Shown: positions 33,909-47,743, counted from the first letter of the stretch. The stretch is DNA of 64,000 nucleotides from Marvania coccoides (GCA_963854735.1 OY978097.1:2914001-2978000); one strand, 5' to 3'. A program made the numbers and translations. Notes: generated from the letters alone by a model not told the origin.

Positions 33909-34321
33909 TTACTTCTTGGCGGCAGGCTTGGCGGCAGGCTTGGCAGCAGGAGCAGCGGGCTTGGGGGAGCCAGCGGGCTTGGCAGCGGGTTTGCGGCACG
34001 CCGGAGCAGCATTGTCCTGCATCAAGGGCAGAATAAAGAACGTGCACGTGTAAGCTCGGTGTGGGGTTGGTCGCTGTTAACATTGAAAGAGTCAAAGGCG
34101 AAAAAATATATCCTTTCCTTGCTGCAAGCAGTGCCGGCAGGGGGCATGCCGGTCTTCTTGGAGTCCTGCTTGCTGGCCTGCATTGATTAAGAACGGTACA
34201 GAGATAGGGGGCAGCTAGGAGTGCGCATGTTGATATTAGTGGCACATAGTAGAGGTACGGTACTATTGAAAATTATTGGTCAAAGTAAGTAGATCAAATG
34301 ACCAGGCCAGGGACTCACCAT
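33909..34321 (-). CDS. Small Lys/Ala/Pro-rich basic protein
   Basis: Three proposed exons on the minus strand: 34321-34319 (ATG only, donor gtgagt), 34177-34118, 34016-33909, 56 residues. Exon 2 reads ASKQDSKKTGMPPAGTACSK; the last exon reads DNAAPACRKPAAKPAGSPKP and ends in AAKPAAKPAAKK with a stop. The tail resembles histone H1 or HMG-like basic tails but is too short to place. The first donor and both acceptors (atgcag) are canonical. The expected second donor is gaaagg instead of gtaagg: the frame fits only if exon 2 ends there. An E2F-like tttggcgg lies about 110 bases upstream (34429-34436). Function unknown; the gene model is tentative. Confidence 0.45.
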
Positions 34322-34703
34322 TGGTGGATATACGAGAGAAGGAGGGAGGTGAATGTCTGTTTCAAACTTTTTAAATGTGAATAACGCTTGCGACCAACGT
34401 TTTTTGGTCAATGGTTTCCAAATTTTCTTTTGGCGGCGTTGACCAAGGAAAAATCTAGAAGCTGTGAAAGAAGGTGGTGGAAATCCTGATCAATTTACAT
34501 TTTCTGTTACATTGCGACATGTGGGGTCTACAGATACCAGTTGCATGCTGTCCACAATGTGTGACTGAAACCACCCCCGACAGAAGGGTATGGGCTTTGT
34601 CGTGCCCAGTTTCCCGAGGATTATTAAGCTTGAAAAAGATTCCCCAGGGGAAGAACGACCCAATTTTTTTGTATCCCAGTTTACAAAATAAAGAAAACAG
34701 AAT
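34322..34703. other. Intergenic region, no gene seen
   Basis: Upstream of the small basic protein and downstream of TBCD. Contains the E2F-like tttggcgg noted above. No coding pattern. Confidence 0.45.
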
Positions 34704-37700
34704 TTATTCGTCAGAAAAAGTAACATGCTTCTTTCCGCCCCGCTCTCCGCCTTCGGGTGTTAAACAGCTCGGCAACAACCCCAGCCGTTGGGTCAGCGCC
34801 AGTCTGGCAGGTTTAACTAAATCAGCCGGCCCGTCCCAGGGCGTGTCACCCAGCAGCTCCAGCGCAATATCAATATCGCGCTCCCCTTCTTCCTCGCCAT
34901 CGCCTTCTTCCCACCCCAGCAGTGCAGTGTAGAGCTGCTCGGCTGCGTACCGGCGCACTTTGGGGTACTTGTTGCCCACCAGCGCGAGTACAGCGCCCAG
35001 AGCCTCCTCTCTCAGCGCCTTATCTGACGTGGCGGCGACCGCTAGCGCACACAGCGCTGCCGCCGCTGCATGCAGCCGCTGCACGTCGCCGCAGCCGGTC
35101 ACCTCCCCCCGCGCAAGGCGCAACACTGCTGAGGCAAAGTCTGAGGCGGGAGGGCGGAGGTCTTGCAGGTCTGTGCGCGATAGAAGCAGCTCAGCCGTGG
35201 TGAGGAACGGCAGCGCCATTCTGCAGCATTTTCTCTGCGTTTGGGCCTGCACAGCAGTCCAAGAGGCGGTGAACGAGTCGCCCACGGCCGCAAGGTCGAT
35301 TCCCTCCTCAGCTAAAGCGTCGACCAGCGCTTCTGACGCTGCCTCTGAGAATTGAGCGTCTAGACCGCCGATTGTGAACGCCAGGCCTTGCAGCAAGGAT
35401 TCTCGAAGGAGACGGGACGCAGGAGTGACAGCCAGAAGCCCTGCCATCGGTTTTAAAGCTCTACCTGAAGCGTAGTCGTCACTGGAGATGCTGGAAACGA
35501 CTGTAGCAATCTGTGCCGCCCCAGGGACCCCTGCTTCCGCGAGAAGAGGCGCCAGCTCGCGCAGCACGCTCCCAGCCACCTCTCGCACCCTTCCAATTCG
35601 TTCCACCGTCAGCCGTGCCAGCTGCGCCAGCGCACGCTGCGCTGACGCTTCCGCAGCGGCACCGCTGGCGTGAAGCTCTGCAGGCCCCAGCATGCGCAGC
35701 ATTGTAAGCACGCTGTGCATCGCAGCTTCACGCACCCAGCTGCCCACGTCCCCTCGGTTGTCAGTGCTGTAGTCATCCAGGCACCCCAGCAGAGAGGCCA
35801 ATGCGGTGGCAAGTACCAAGTCCTTCAATTTTCCGCTCTCCGCTGCTGACAGAGTATGATGCGGTTCCCATGCCGCTGCAGCCACTTGAGCAATGGCCCC
35901 CGCTGCATTCACCCTGGTTTCAACGTCCCTATGATCGGGATTTTCCTCCACTGCTGCTGCTGCTGCCAACCCCGTCAAAACCTCAGCAGGCGCAGCACGC
36001 AGTGCCCAAGGTGGCAGCAGGCCCAACGCCAGTGCGGCGCCGCGTCGGGGCGGGGCGCTCTGCTGCGAGCCGGGCTGCAGCTCGCGCAGCAGCCGAGCGA
36101 GCAGCAAAACAACGCTGTCTCCTTCTTCTCCTTCGCTGCCTCGCAAGTGCTGGTCGGCGAACGCGGACAGCGCTTTCGCGGCCGCCTCTTGAATGCTCTG
36201 TTCAGGGTGGTGCAGGTTCTCGAACACCAGGCTGTACAAGCACTCCTTCTGCTCTTTTGACAGCGGCAAATTTGAAGAACACGTGGTCTCAGCGAGCCTG
36301 CACAGCGCCCCACGCATCACCTCTCCACCCTTGCCCTTGGCGAGCTTCAACCTGTAAATTGTGGGCAGCAGGTCCGCGATGGCGACAGCCAGAGGCGGCG
36401 GCAGCTGCGACCCTTGCAGCGCCGTCAGCAGCTCCGCCACCGCCGCCACCGCGCCATGGCGGGTCTCCAGCACGGGGCTAGATGCAGAGGCTAGCAGGCA
36501 CGGCAGCGCGTGCTCCAAAAAGAAAGTGGGTCGCAGTGGAACGAGGTCGGCCAGCGCCTTGGCAGTGAGGACCCTTAGAGCTTTGTCCCAGTGGTGCAGC
36601 TTGATGCGCAGGAGGTGCCACGCCAGGGGTTCAAAGTACCCGGGGTAGGAGGCTACTTGCGTGGCCACGCTGGTGAACGCCTGCATTAAGGAAGTATTTT
36701 CTTTTATTTTCTGATGCCACCAAAAGTAGGGGTCAATGTATAGTATTTATTTACTTGCCGTGGTTCTGACGCTGACCGTAAAGTAGTCTGCGGCCGTGAG
36801 AATGTCGATGCCATACGGGAACGTCCCCAACCGGCCCACGCACTCTTGAAATGCCGCCGCCGCCGCCCGCCGGCAGTTGACCTCACGATCGAAGCAAGCC
36901 GCGGTAATGAGCGCTGGAGCCAGCTGCTCAGCAGCTTCGTGCAAGGTCTGAGGAGAGTACGCCCGCGCCACCGCCCAGCAGACGTATGCTGCGGCGTCTC
37001 TAACGTGTGCACCGACGCTGCAGTGCCCCCGCCTTAAATCGAACTCCAGCGCTCTCACCACCAGCGGAACCGCCTCCGCAAGGCGTGACGGCAGCAGGAG
37101 TCCCCGCCGCGTGAGCTCCGCCACAGCGAGGCACCCGCCGTGCCAGGTGGAGTCGCCGGCAACAGGGGACAAAAAAGCGGCCAGCACAGATGACACCACT
37201 TCGTCTCCCATCTCTGCAGGCAGTCTACCGGTGAGGCGGCCCAGCCCTTTGCTGGCGGACCACCGCACCACTGTGTCTCGATCGCTCAGTGCGCCCAGCA
37301 TGCATTCAATCGCCGACTCCACAGCCGCTGCCTGCCGCTCGTCTGCAGCCCAGGGGGCATCCTCCTCTTCCTCTTCTCCCCCCTCGTTGCCTCCAGCATC
37401 CCCTGCATCAGCGCTTAAACTACCATTGATACCTAGATTGAGCGCTCGACCGCCGCGCTGGTACCTCCAAGCCGCCCTGCGTTGGGGAAGAAAAACCAGA
37501 CCCGCCCGCTGCACCAGCTTCGCCGCCAGCTTGCGCACCAGCGCGTTGCTGGCCGCAGACTGCGAGTGAAGCAGCTCCGCCGCCAGGGGCAGCACCCGCA
37601 GCGCAGCAGGCCCCAGAGCCTCACGCTTACCGAGTTTAAAGATCGTGGCAAACGCGAGGGTGACGCCGGGGAGGAGGAACGCTGCGGAAGGGTTATGGGG

Positions 37701-38527
37701 GGCGCCTGGGGGTGGTGACGTCAGCGCTGCGGCCCCCCACTCCACAAACTCTTCCAAAGCTGCCTCCATGTCTGGCCGGGCCACCATTCTGCCGACAAGC
37801 ACAGCGGCCATTTCACGGGTGGGCCCTGGGGAGGCCAAAAAGTCGCGGCACAGGGAGATTATGTTGGAGGCCAGCGGGGGACACGCAGAGGGCTGTGCTG
37901 CGCCTGCTGCGCCCGCCAACGATGAGTCAATGATGGCAAAATCAAAGGGGACCATAGCCAGCAGCGACAGCCACATCAGCATCACGTACTGCGCTTCCCA
38001 CGTTTGCTGACCCGCAGTAGGGTCGCCTCCTATTGCTGACTGCGCCAGGACCGCCATCAGGGCAGCGGCAGGTTCGATGGTGGCCACTTCATTGGGGAAA
38101 AAGCGAAGCACCGTCTTGTAGCCTCGCACGGAGGCTAGCTGCCACAGCAGTCGGCAGGTGGCGCACAGCCGGTGTTTGGCATCAGCATCGGTGGTCAGCA
38201 CCTCTGCAGGGGTGCCGATGCGCAGCAAAAGAGCGGCCAAGGGGCGGACAAGTGCTTCTAAGACGGGGTCCAGCAACTGAGGCTGCTCCTGGTAGCGCAC
38301 AACCTGTTTGGAGTGGTGAAGGGATGTGTTAGATTCGTGGTGGCAGGGTATACAGGTTAACATATTAATATGAATCGTCTTACCAGCTTGCTGAAGCGGG
38401 GGAAGAGGGCCGTTGCCTGCCCGCCGTCAGATTCCACGACCTGGGCGATAATGCCGCGCAGCTCCTGGTTGTCAGCGGCACTGAGGTTGGCGGCTGAGCA
38501 GCCGTCCTCGCGGTCAAAGTCGTCCAT
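34704..38527 (-). CDS. TBCD: Tubulin-folding cofactor D
   Basis: Three exons on the minus strand: 38527-38384, 38303-36759, 36680-34704, all in phase 0, 1221 residues (human TBCD 1192). Built of HEAT/armadillo-like helices throughout. Family signatures: RGYKTVLRFFPNEV, WEAQYVMLMWLSLLAMVPFD, VVRWSASKGLGRLTGRLP, FDLRRGHCSVGAHVRDAAAY, DILTAADYFTVSVR, LRIKLHHWDKALRVLTAKAL. Known role: with cofactors A, B, C and E and Arl2 it captures beta-tubulin and assembles or disassembles the alpha/beta-tubulin dimer in the cytosol. Intron 2 appears to be GC-AG (acg|gcaagt ... atgcag). Using it keeps the conserved SVRTT-AFTSV junction; the nearest GT alternative would delete it. Divergent from the WDR5-like gene. 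Confidence 0.93.
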
Positions 38528-39045
38528 GCCTGCTCGATCTGTTTATGTTTTTTTTGTTTTTGACTTTTTGGATCTGGTGGAGGCTTGACTTGTTGGATCG
38601 CCACGAACCCCACGTTTCCAGTATCGTGAGTGCACGTTTGAGGATGAACTGCGTGTTAAATGCTTTGCAAACATCTGCTGTTCCGCTCAACAAGAAAACG
38701 TTTTACTTTTTTTCATATCAACTTTTCTCGTTTTTGTAGATATTCATTCGAAGCGTATTTTCATTTTAGCATCGTTTTACATGCAAAAGAAACGCTGGCA
38801 GGGGAAGCCAAGCGAGAAAGCGCACACATAAACAAGCTAATTGAAAGGCCAATTATCATTTAAATTTTCACATTTCCCTTTGAGACGATCATTTCAAATT
38901 TAGACTCCAAAACGAGTAGTTGCATCATCCAAGCAGCACATATTCAGCAGCGCTGACCCCACCTGACCTCTTCCCAAAATATCAAATTATTTTTTCAAAT
39001 AAATTTTTTTAGACCACTAACAAATTGAGGAAAAAGGACGAGAAA
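38528..39045. promoter_or_regulatory. Shared promoter region TBCD / WDR5-like
   Basis: 518-base spacer between divergent starts, with long T-runs and AT-rich sequence. No distinct motif recognised. Confidence 0.4.
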
Positions 39046-40393
39046 ATGGCAAAGGACGAGGCCGCTGTAAACACCGCCGATCGAAGAGACACAGCCCCCG
39101 CCGCTCAACCCTCCGCCAACGGCGCTGCCGCCAATTCAGCAGTCGTCGACGACGCCCCAGTCCCTGGGTGGGACGCCCGCTCCGACCTCCCCGACCTCAG
39201 CCACTACCCTCTAGCCGCCACCCTGACGGGCCACGAGGGCGCCGTGGTGGCTGTTCGCTTTCAACGCGACGGGTCCCTGGTGGGCAGCGTAAGCGCCGAC
39301 TCCACCGCCCGCGTGTGGGATGTGAGCACCGAGCGCATGGTGCAGAAGCTTGAGGGGCACAAGGGGGGCGTGAACGACCTGTCGTGGGCTTGGAATACCA
39401 ACATCGTGGCGACGGGGGGCGACGATTGTGAAGGCCGCGTGTGGGACGTGAGAGCAGGGCAGTGCGTGCGGCGACTCAAGGGGCACACCTCCTACGTGAC
39501 CTCCTGCTCGTTCTCTGCCGCGGGCGACGTGCTGGCCACCGCGAGCTTCGACGAGACCATCCGGCTGTGGTGCATGCACACCGGCAAACTCATTCGCTCA
39601 ATCCCAGCGCATTCTGACCCCATTCTCTGCGTGGAGTTCTCCGCAGACCTGTCGCGGCCGCTGCTGGTGTCAGCCTCCCACGACGGCATCTGGTGAGCTT
39701 GATTAATCACACCTTCGTTTGAATCGAAACTACTCTATTCATTTATGTATGTATGTTTACGTGCAATTTTGAACGCTTGTAGCCCTGATTTTATGGGGTA
39801 TTAAATCCATTCTCAAACAATGTTGTGTTTTCTAATACCCATTCTTCCTCCTTTTTTTTATTTAAAAAATTAGCCGCCTGTGGTCTTCCCACACTGGCGA
39901 GTGCGGCCGCAGCATCATCCCCCCAGGCGAAGACAACCACCCCACCTCCGTGCCCGTCACCTTCGCCACCTTCACCCCCAACAACAAGTTCCTGCTGCTG
40001 GGCACGCTGGCAGCCAAGCTGCAGCTGTGGGACTATGAGCCAAAGGTGTCGCCAACCACCGGGGAACTGATTCCCACCTCCGTGAAGAAAACCTACCAGG
40101 GACACAAGAACTCGCGGTTCCCGCTGCAAGCGCGCTTCATGGTGAACGAACCCACAGGGCAGAAGTACGTGATCAGCGGGAGTGAGGACCATCACGTTTT
40201 TACGTGGGACCTTAATAAACGCACGATCACCGGGCTGCTGCGGGGGCGGGCGGGGCCCAATAAGCCTGGGGATGGACACTGCGATGTGGTGCACTCTGTG
40301 GACTCTTCTGCCGCTGAAGCGATGATTGCATCGGCCGGCGGGGCAAGGGACCGCACCGTCAAGCTGTGGAAGTACAACGGCATGACGAGATGA
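39046..40393 (+). CDS. WDR5-like seven-blade WD40 protein
   Basis: Two exons, 39046-39692 and 39874-40393 (tg|c phase 2 join), 388 residues. After a ~55-residue Ala/Pro leader, seven WD40 blades align along the whole length with WDR5/SWD3: LTGHEGAVVAVRF, SADSTARVWD, LKGHTSYVTSCSF, SFDETIRLW, PAHSDPILCVEFSAD, SASHDGICRLW, LQLWDYEPK, YQGHKNSRFP, ISGSEDHHVFTWDL. Known role: scaffold of COMPASS/MLL H3K4 methyltransferases and other complexes. However, the arginine-binding (WIN) pocket is altered: residues matching human F133 and F263 are Thr152 and Gln301, and Y260/C261 are Phe298/Pro299. It is probably a divergent paralogue rather than the canonical WDR5. Extra inserts occur near 228-240 and 273-286. 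Confidence 0.85.
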
Positions 40394-41134
40394 GACAGGG
40401 TAGTGCGTGATATTCGGAGTGATACCTGTGCGGAGTGGATGAGAAAGCTTGGGAATTTATTACAAGGAGGAATGGTGAGGGTTGATTAACACATTTTCGT
40501 TTGTGCGTGGAAACAAAAGTGATTAATGTTTAAATTTAATAGTCCTCAGATTTAATCTTGAGAGTCAAGATGAGGCATGGCGCACTTTGCGTAGAATCAT
40601 TCAGCATAGACTTGTCCTGACCAAAGTAATCTTGCGTTGTCTCCTTCTATTGGCAATCGCCACTACCTCCATGGTGGGCATCGCACACGCGCATCATTCC
40701 CCGCTCGAACGCGTTAACTGCCACTCTCTTTTGCTTGGATTTTATTTCAAGCTGCAATTTTGGCCAGCGCTGTCGCCGCTCCGCCTCCCAATCTTCTTGT
40801 TTTTCTTTTAACAGCCACGTTGCTAATTTTAAGGGGCCTTGGCACAGAGAGGCGCGACTTGATGCTGTGGTTCGAGCAGCCCTCTGTGGAGGGGTCAGAG
40901 GCTGCAAAAAAAGTAAAAAAAAAAATTGAATTTGCTCAGCAGGCCCAGCAGATAACGTGTATTTTGGGCTCAAAATTGAAAGTTTTTTTCGTTTCTTTCC
41001 TGTTTAACTATGTATACTTCACATTTCAATATGCATGAAAGCTGGTGACGCGCGCTCTTGTTCTATGATGCAGCAATTTTTCGGGGTTGTTTTGAAAAAT
41101 TGAGCTGCCAGGCCAGCCTTTTTGGTCATCCCTA
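40394..41134. other. Intergenic region, no gene seen
   Basis: 741 bases between two plus-strand WD40 genes. AT-rich with A-runs near 40905-40925. It holds the 3' UTR of the WDR5-like gene and the CDT2 promoter. No RNA gene or conserved frame seen. Confidence 0.5.
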
Positions 41135-43033
41135 ATGGAACAAACAAAGCGGAGCCAACACGATGCACCCCTTTTTCCACGTCTGCTCCAAAGGGAGCTC
41201 GTTGGCGGGGCGGGTGAGTGAAACTTCCTCTTTTTTCTTACGAAATCGAACTATTCTCTCCCGCAACTCACCTTTACTCCTTCTCTTTGCGCAGTCCATC
41301 GATGCCCCTTCATCCGCGATTTCAGCTGCGACGGCGAGTGCAGCGGCACCATCCTCAGCAACGCCAGCACCGCCCGCGCTGCCCCTGTGTTTGGCCTGCA
41401 GTATGGCTCAACCTACAACAAATTTCTTGCAGCGGCAGACGAGGAGGGGTACGTGTCCATCATCAACACCGCCGCGGCCCTCCCAGCCTGTCTAGAAGAC
41501 GAATCCAGCCCCTCGCGGCCAGTGGCACAGTGGACCGCCCACAACAATGCAATTTTCGACTTCTCTTGGGCCAACAGCGACCGCTGGATGTACACCGCCT
41601 CAGGCGACATGACGCTAGGTCTCTGGGACACCGCCTACGCCTCCCAGCTGGCCACATTCGCTGGCCACGCTGGCAGCGTCAAGGTTCTATCGGTGTCGCC
41701 GCAGGCAGCTGAAATTTTCGCTTCTGGCAGCCGAGACGGCACTTTGCTGGTGTGGGACACGCGGGTTAACGGCACCGCGGCTCGTGGAGCCTCCGGTGCC
41801 TGCACCTCGCACTCTCCGGTGCTGAGGGTAGCAGAGCCGCACGCGCCACTGCCCTGCAGCGCACCGGCCCGCCGACGAAGCAACCTGCAAGCCAAGCTGC
41901 CTCCCAGCGTCACGGCGGTGAGCTTCCTGGACGGCGGGTCGGGCCACGCCGTGGCTTCGGGCGGCGTGGACGGCCTGGTCAAATTCTGGGACCTGCGGTA
42001 TACGGTGCAGCCGACGGTGGCCGTGGAGGTGCCTGGCGACGCTCGAGCCTCCTACGCCAGCAGCATCGCTGCTTCGAACGCCAACGCGCGGCTGCTGCTG
42101 CTGGCGGAGGGTGGGCGCGCTCACCTGGGTCAAAGATCGTACGCGGTGACGTGCATGGCGCAGCGTCCAAACGCCTCCCAGCTGCTGGTGTCCCTCACGG
42201 GGGGACACCACCTGCTGTACGACACACTGCGGCCGGACGTGGGCCCCGTGAGGTGGTTTGGGGGGCACACCGTGTCCTCGTTCTACGTGAAGACTGCGTT
42301 CAGTCCAGACGGATCACACTTCATTAGCGGCTCTTCAGATGCCAGGGCCTGCATCTGGCAGGTGGACGGGGCGGATGGCGGCGCGCCTTACGTGCTGCGG
42401 GGGCACGACAGCGAGGTCACGGCTGCAGCATGGTGCCCCACCGATTTCTGCCAGGTGGCTACGGCTGCTGATGACTACACTGTTAAGGTGTGGAATATCA
42501 ATAGGAAACAGGAGGATGAGACCACGGACATGCCAGGAGGGTGGGTGCCAAAGCCAGTTCCAGTGACTGTGGAAGCAGCTGTCGTGGAGAAGCCACAGCG
42601 GAAAGATGCGGTGGCAGCTGTCGCAACGACCCCTGCGGCGGCAGCGGCGGTGTCGACGTCGCAGCTGGTGCCCCCAACAGGACGTGGCAACTACAGCAAC
42701 AGCAGCAAGAAGTCCCTCATGCGCATCTCAGACGTGCTCAGGGACAATTTGGCTGCGTCAGTGCCCCAGGCAAAGCGCACAAAACAGCAGACGCTGGCTG
42801 AAGCGCTGAGCTCAGCACGGGCGGCAGGCGCGCTGACTTCAAAGCGTGACAGCACGGACGGCGGCTCGGAGGGTGCCCCGCCGCCCAAGCGCGCCCGCAG
42901 CCCGACTGAGACCGATTCGCCGTCAGGGGCGCCGGCAGCAGCGGAGCAGCAGGGACTGAATGGAGGCTCCCAAGGGCTGTCGGGCGATGAAAACAGGCCC
43001 AACAACATCTCCTCCTCTCGGGACAGCTTATGA
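41135..43033 (+). CDS. CDT2: CDT2/DTL, CRL4 substrate receptor
   Basis: Two exons, 41135-41213 (donor gtgagt) and 41295-43033, 605 residues. The start at 41135 was chosen because only this frame joins in phase: RLLQRELVGGAVHRCPFIRD. The N-terminal WD40 propeller carries CDT2/DTL landmarks: VFGLQYGSTYNKFLAAADEE, WTAHNNAIFDFSWA, LATFAGHAGSVKVLSVSP, IFASGSRDGTLLVWDTR, VTAVSFLDGG, SFYVKTAFSPDGSHFISGSS and LRGHDSEVTAAAWCPTDF. The C-terminal ~200 residues are disordered, Ala/Ser-rich and basic. Known role: CUL4-DDB1-CDT2 ligase that destroys CDT1, CDK inhibitors and SET8-type substrates when they sit on PCNA during S phase and repair. No canonical PIP box is visible in the C-terminus. Confidence 0.88.
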
Positions 43034-43256
43034 TAAGATAATAGTCGCAGGGCTGTAGATTCAGGAGTTGCTCAGAGATTCAACAATTTTTCGGTTTTGC
43101 AGATTTTCTTCTTCCCTCTTTATTCTTTCTTTCTTTTGCTCGTCATGCTTTTTTTTTCAATTTCATCAAATACATAATTATAACTCTCGCATCAAATGCG
43201 TATGAAATGATGTTAATACGCATCAATCAATGAAGAAGAATAAAAATTGGTCGGTA

Positions 43257-44890
43257 TCACGCTGCTTCATCGCTGCTGCTCTCCTTTTCTGCCTCTGTGT
43301 CCGACTCGGGCTCCCCCAGCCAGCGCCGCCCCTCGTCGCTCTTCGCCCACGCGTCAACCGCCGCTGTGTACTGCTCATCCGTGAGGCCAGCATATTTCAA
43401 AAACCCTTTGTGAGTCTTAGCTATCGAGCTGAGGCAGGGAGGCTTGCCGTTGTGGGCAGCCATATACGCCACCGTCCTCGGTGCAATGCGCTCCTCCAAC
43501 CTGCAAAATTTTGTCATCACCAGTATTATATTGATTTATAATAAAACAAAAAGTTTATTAATCCACCGTTCTCTTTTTCACAACACGCGACACACCTGTA
43601 GCTCAGAAACTGCGGGAAATATGTCAGATCGTGCACTTCCATGCCCATGAACTCCACCAGAAAGGCAATTTTCTTCTGATACTTTGGCTCTTCCAGCGGG
43701 TAGGTCAAAATTCGATTGAACTTCATCAGCACCCGCCGCAGCTCCGCAGGGCTCAGATCCCCCAGCAGCAGCTTCACCTTTTCCACCCTGTTCTTGATGG
43801 TGTCCAGCGAGCGCGTCAGCAGCCCCGAACTCGAAATCAACCGCCGAAGCAGGTGGCCCTCGCACCCCAATTCATCCCTCAGGTAGGCCACTACAACGGC
43901 CAGGTTGCCCTCCACACGCAGCCCAAATACAGCTGGCTGGTAGCTGAACAGCCGCGCGATCTCCCACTCCGACAGCCCGCACTCTTTCAAAAATTCCACC
44001 CGCTGCTGCAGGTACGCCTGCTCTACCCCCAGCAGCTCTGGCTGGCGCTTGATCATATTGGCGGCGACCACACGCGTCAGCCCCAGGGCTTGGTAGTACG
44101 CCAGCCGCGGTTTGAGCGTGTCCTCGACGCTGGACTGCACCAGCAGCGGGTAGCGATGAATCATGCGGGCAACATCTCTCTGGGAGATCCCCTCGTCTTT
44201 CAACCAGTCGAATACGGCCTTGAGGTTGGCGGGGTCCTGCACGCTGCGTGCAAACAGCAAGGGGCGGCGACTGAACAGCGTGGACAGCTGAGGCTCTGTG
44301 AACCCCAGGACGATGAGGTAAGCTGCCATGATTGTCCAATACTCGGCAGCATCGGGGTGGGCAAACTCCTCGGGGTAGCGGATGAAGACCTTGTAGGCGA
44401 GGGTGGGGTGCAGCGACCTTAGGATCTGTCACGATGGGTGAAGAGACAAATTTAATTTTAGCGGTGGAATTTTAGCAGCAAAAAGTATGAAACGAATCTT
44501 TAGCATTTTTTAATTGGAATTTAGTGGAGTAATCCATTTTACCTCTGCTTTGGGCAGGATGTCTCTTTCTAAGCTCAACGGCGGCAGGGAGGGGTCTGCC
44601 TCGGCGAGAGCAGCTGCTGCCCGCTCCACTCGGTCCAGCATCACCGTCGTGTCATTCCTGGTGCCTGTGGCCTCCTGTCTCAGCCATTCAAACACCTCCA
44701 TAGCAGAGGGATCCAGTATTTGAGAAGGAGCACGGGGTGGCTCAACAACCAGAGAGCCGACGGACGGGGCTGCTGCTGCACGGGCACAGCGCAGCCCCAG
44801 TGTGGAGCGCTCTTCAGCGTTCAACACGTGTCGAGGAGTGGAAGCAGCGCCGGAAAGCGGCGGAGGCGCCGAAAATCGGTATGCGAGCAT
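43257..44890 (-). CDS. mTERF family organellar protein
   Basis: Three exons on the minus strand: 44890-44543, 44425-43596, 43500-43257, phases consistent, 473 residues. Repeated ~30-residue mTERF motifs: LGFTEPQLSTLFSRRPLLFA, ISQRDVARMIHRYPLLVQSS, LTRVVAANMIKRQPELLGV, LSEWEIARLFSYQPAVFGL, then LSPAELRRVLMKFNRILTYP and VHDLTYFPQFLSYRLEERIA. Known role: mTERFs bind organellar DNA or RNA and act in transcription, splicing or ribosome assembly in chloroplasts or mitochondria. The Arg/Ser/Ala-rich N-terminus fits organelle targeting; which organelle is not clear. The C-terminus is acidic (ESDTEAEKESSSDEAA). It is head-to-head with NDUFS8 across 255 bases. Confidence 0.9.
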
Positions 44891-45145
44891 TTTGCATGTG
44901 TCGAACTGTACCACGTCGTCACCAGCGCCTGTTCGAGAGAGAGTCCATTAACGAGTCTTGCGTGGCGCTACAAATTAATTAAAAAAAGGCTCAATTTATG
45001 AGTGGCTAAGCAGGGTTTTTTTTCCCATTTATCACAACCTTTTCTACATGCTCTTTGAAAAAATTAAACCCGGTCTTTAAATTCTATAGTACACCAACAA
45101 CAAAACAGCAACCAATTTCCAGGCCATCGGGGTGGTTTGGCGAAC
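44891..45145. promoter_or_regulatory. Short shared promoter mTERF / NDUFS8
   Basis: Only 255 bases separate two divergent genes for organellar proteins; they must share promoter sequence. No motif identified. Confidence 0.5.
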
Positions 45146-46818
<1,673 letters not shown>

Positions 46819-47743
46819 TCGTAAAAGAGGATCATCCTCAAAAGGGAGGCTGAACATGCACTTTATACGCCTAGTCCTTTTATGTCACATAAGTAATTGG
46901 ATTGAAACAACAGGGAACAATTTCTTGTTATGGTGGATCATTGCCTCTTTGATAGTAGCGTGTAATATTTCATTCACACATGCACAAAAAAAAAGCAGTA
47001 GTATAGGCTGCTCGTGAGGATACCGATGCCGCAGCAGCAAGTTGGGTTGAAGGGTTGGCAAGCCATTGCCAAACTCAAGGTTGGCAGCATGAGTTAGCAG
47101 CTTGCAAATCTCATGCAGGCTCTGTTGGGTGTATAAAATGTGGGATGAACGATGATGTTGTCGCGTTGTGCGTCCTGCCGTTTTCTTGTGAAGGGCGCGA
47201 GGGAGAAGCAAGATGCTGCCCTCCCGCGGACCGTCCGACACTTGGCATTTCTTGAAATTCATTCGGCCCAGAGGTCGCTGATATGCTATTTGGGGCGAAA
47301 GATATATACGGTTACAGGGAAGAAGGAACTCTGAGCACTCCCATTGGTGCCCAACTGTAATTTGACGATGCGTGAAGAAAGTTCTGTGCTTTTTTTGAGA
47401 GATTTGAGTTTGATCACAGTTTAACTTTTAGATAATAGAAGATAATAATAAACCACGGCTCTTCCAGAGAGGAGGCTGGCCAGCTTTATGAAAAATATGC
47501 AACAGAAAGAAAGGACATGAAGGTCCCTCCCTCCTCAGAGCAGCCAGCGACTTTCAGTAAATAATGAATCGTACATGATGACGCGATCCTCGCAGAAAGT
47601 GTCCCAGTGGAATATGTGCCCCTGCATTCCCTCCCCCCCCACTGCAGTGACTGTGGCTCTAATTCAAACACTTGAAAAAATGATCATTGCAAAATATGGT
47701 ACATGCACAGCCTAATTATTTCGAAGTAAATTTTAGAGTTCGT
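46819..47743. other. Convergent intergenic region, no gene seen
   Basis: 925 bases between NDUFS8 and the LIG6 end, mixed AT-rich. A minus frame at 46885-47262 has no family-like content. No RNA gene recognised. Confidence 0.5.
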
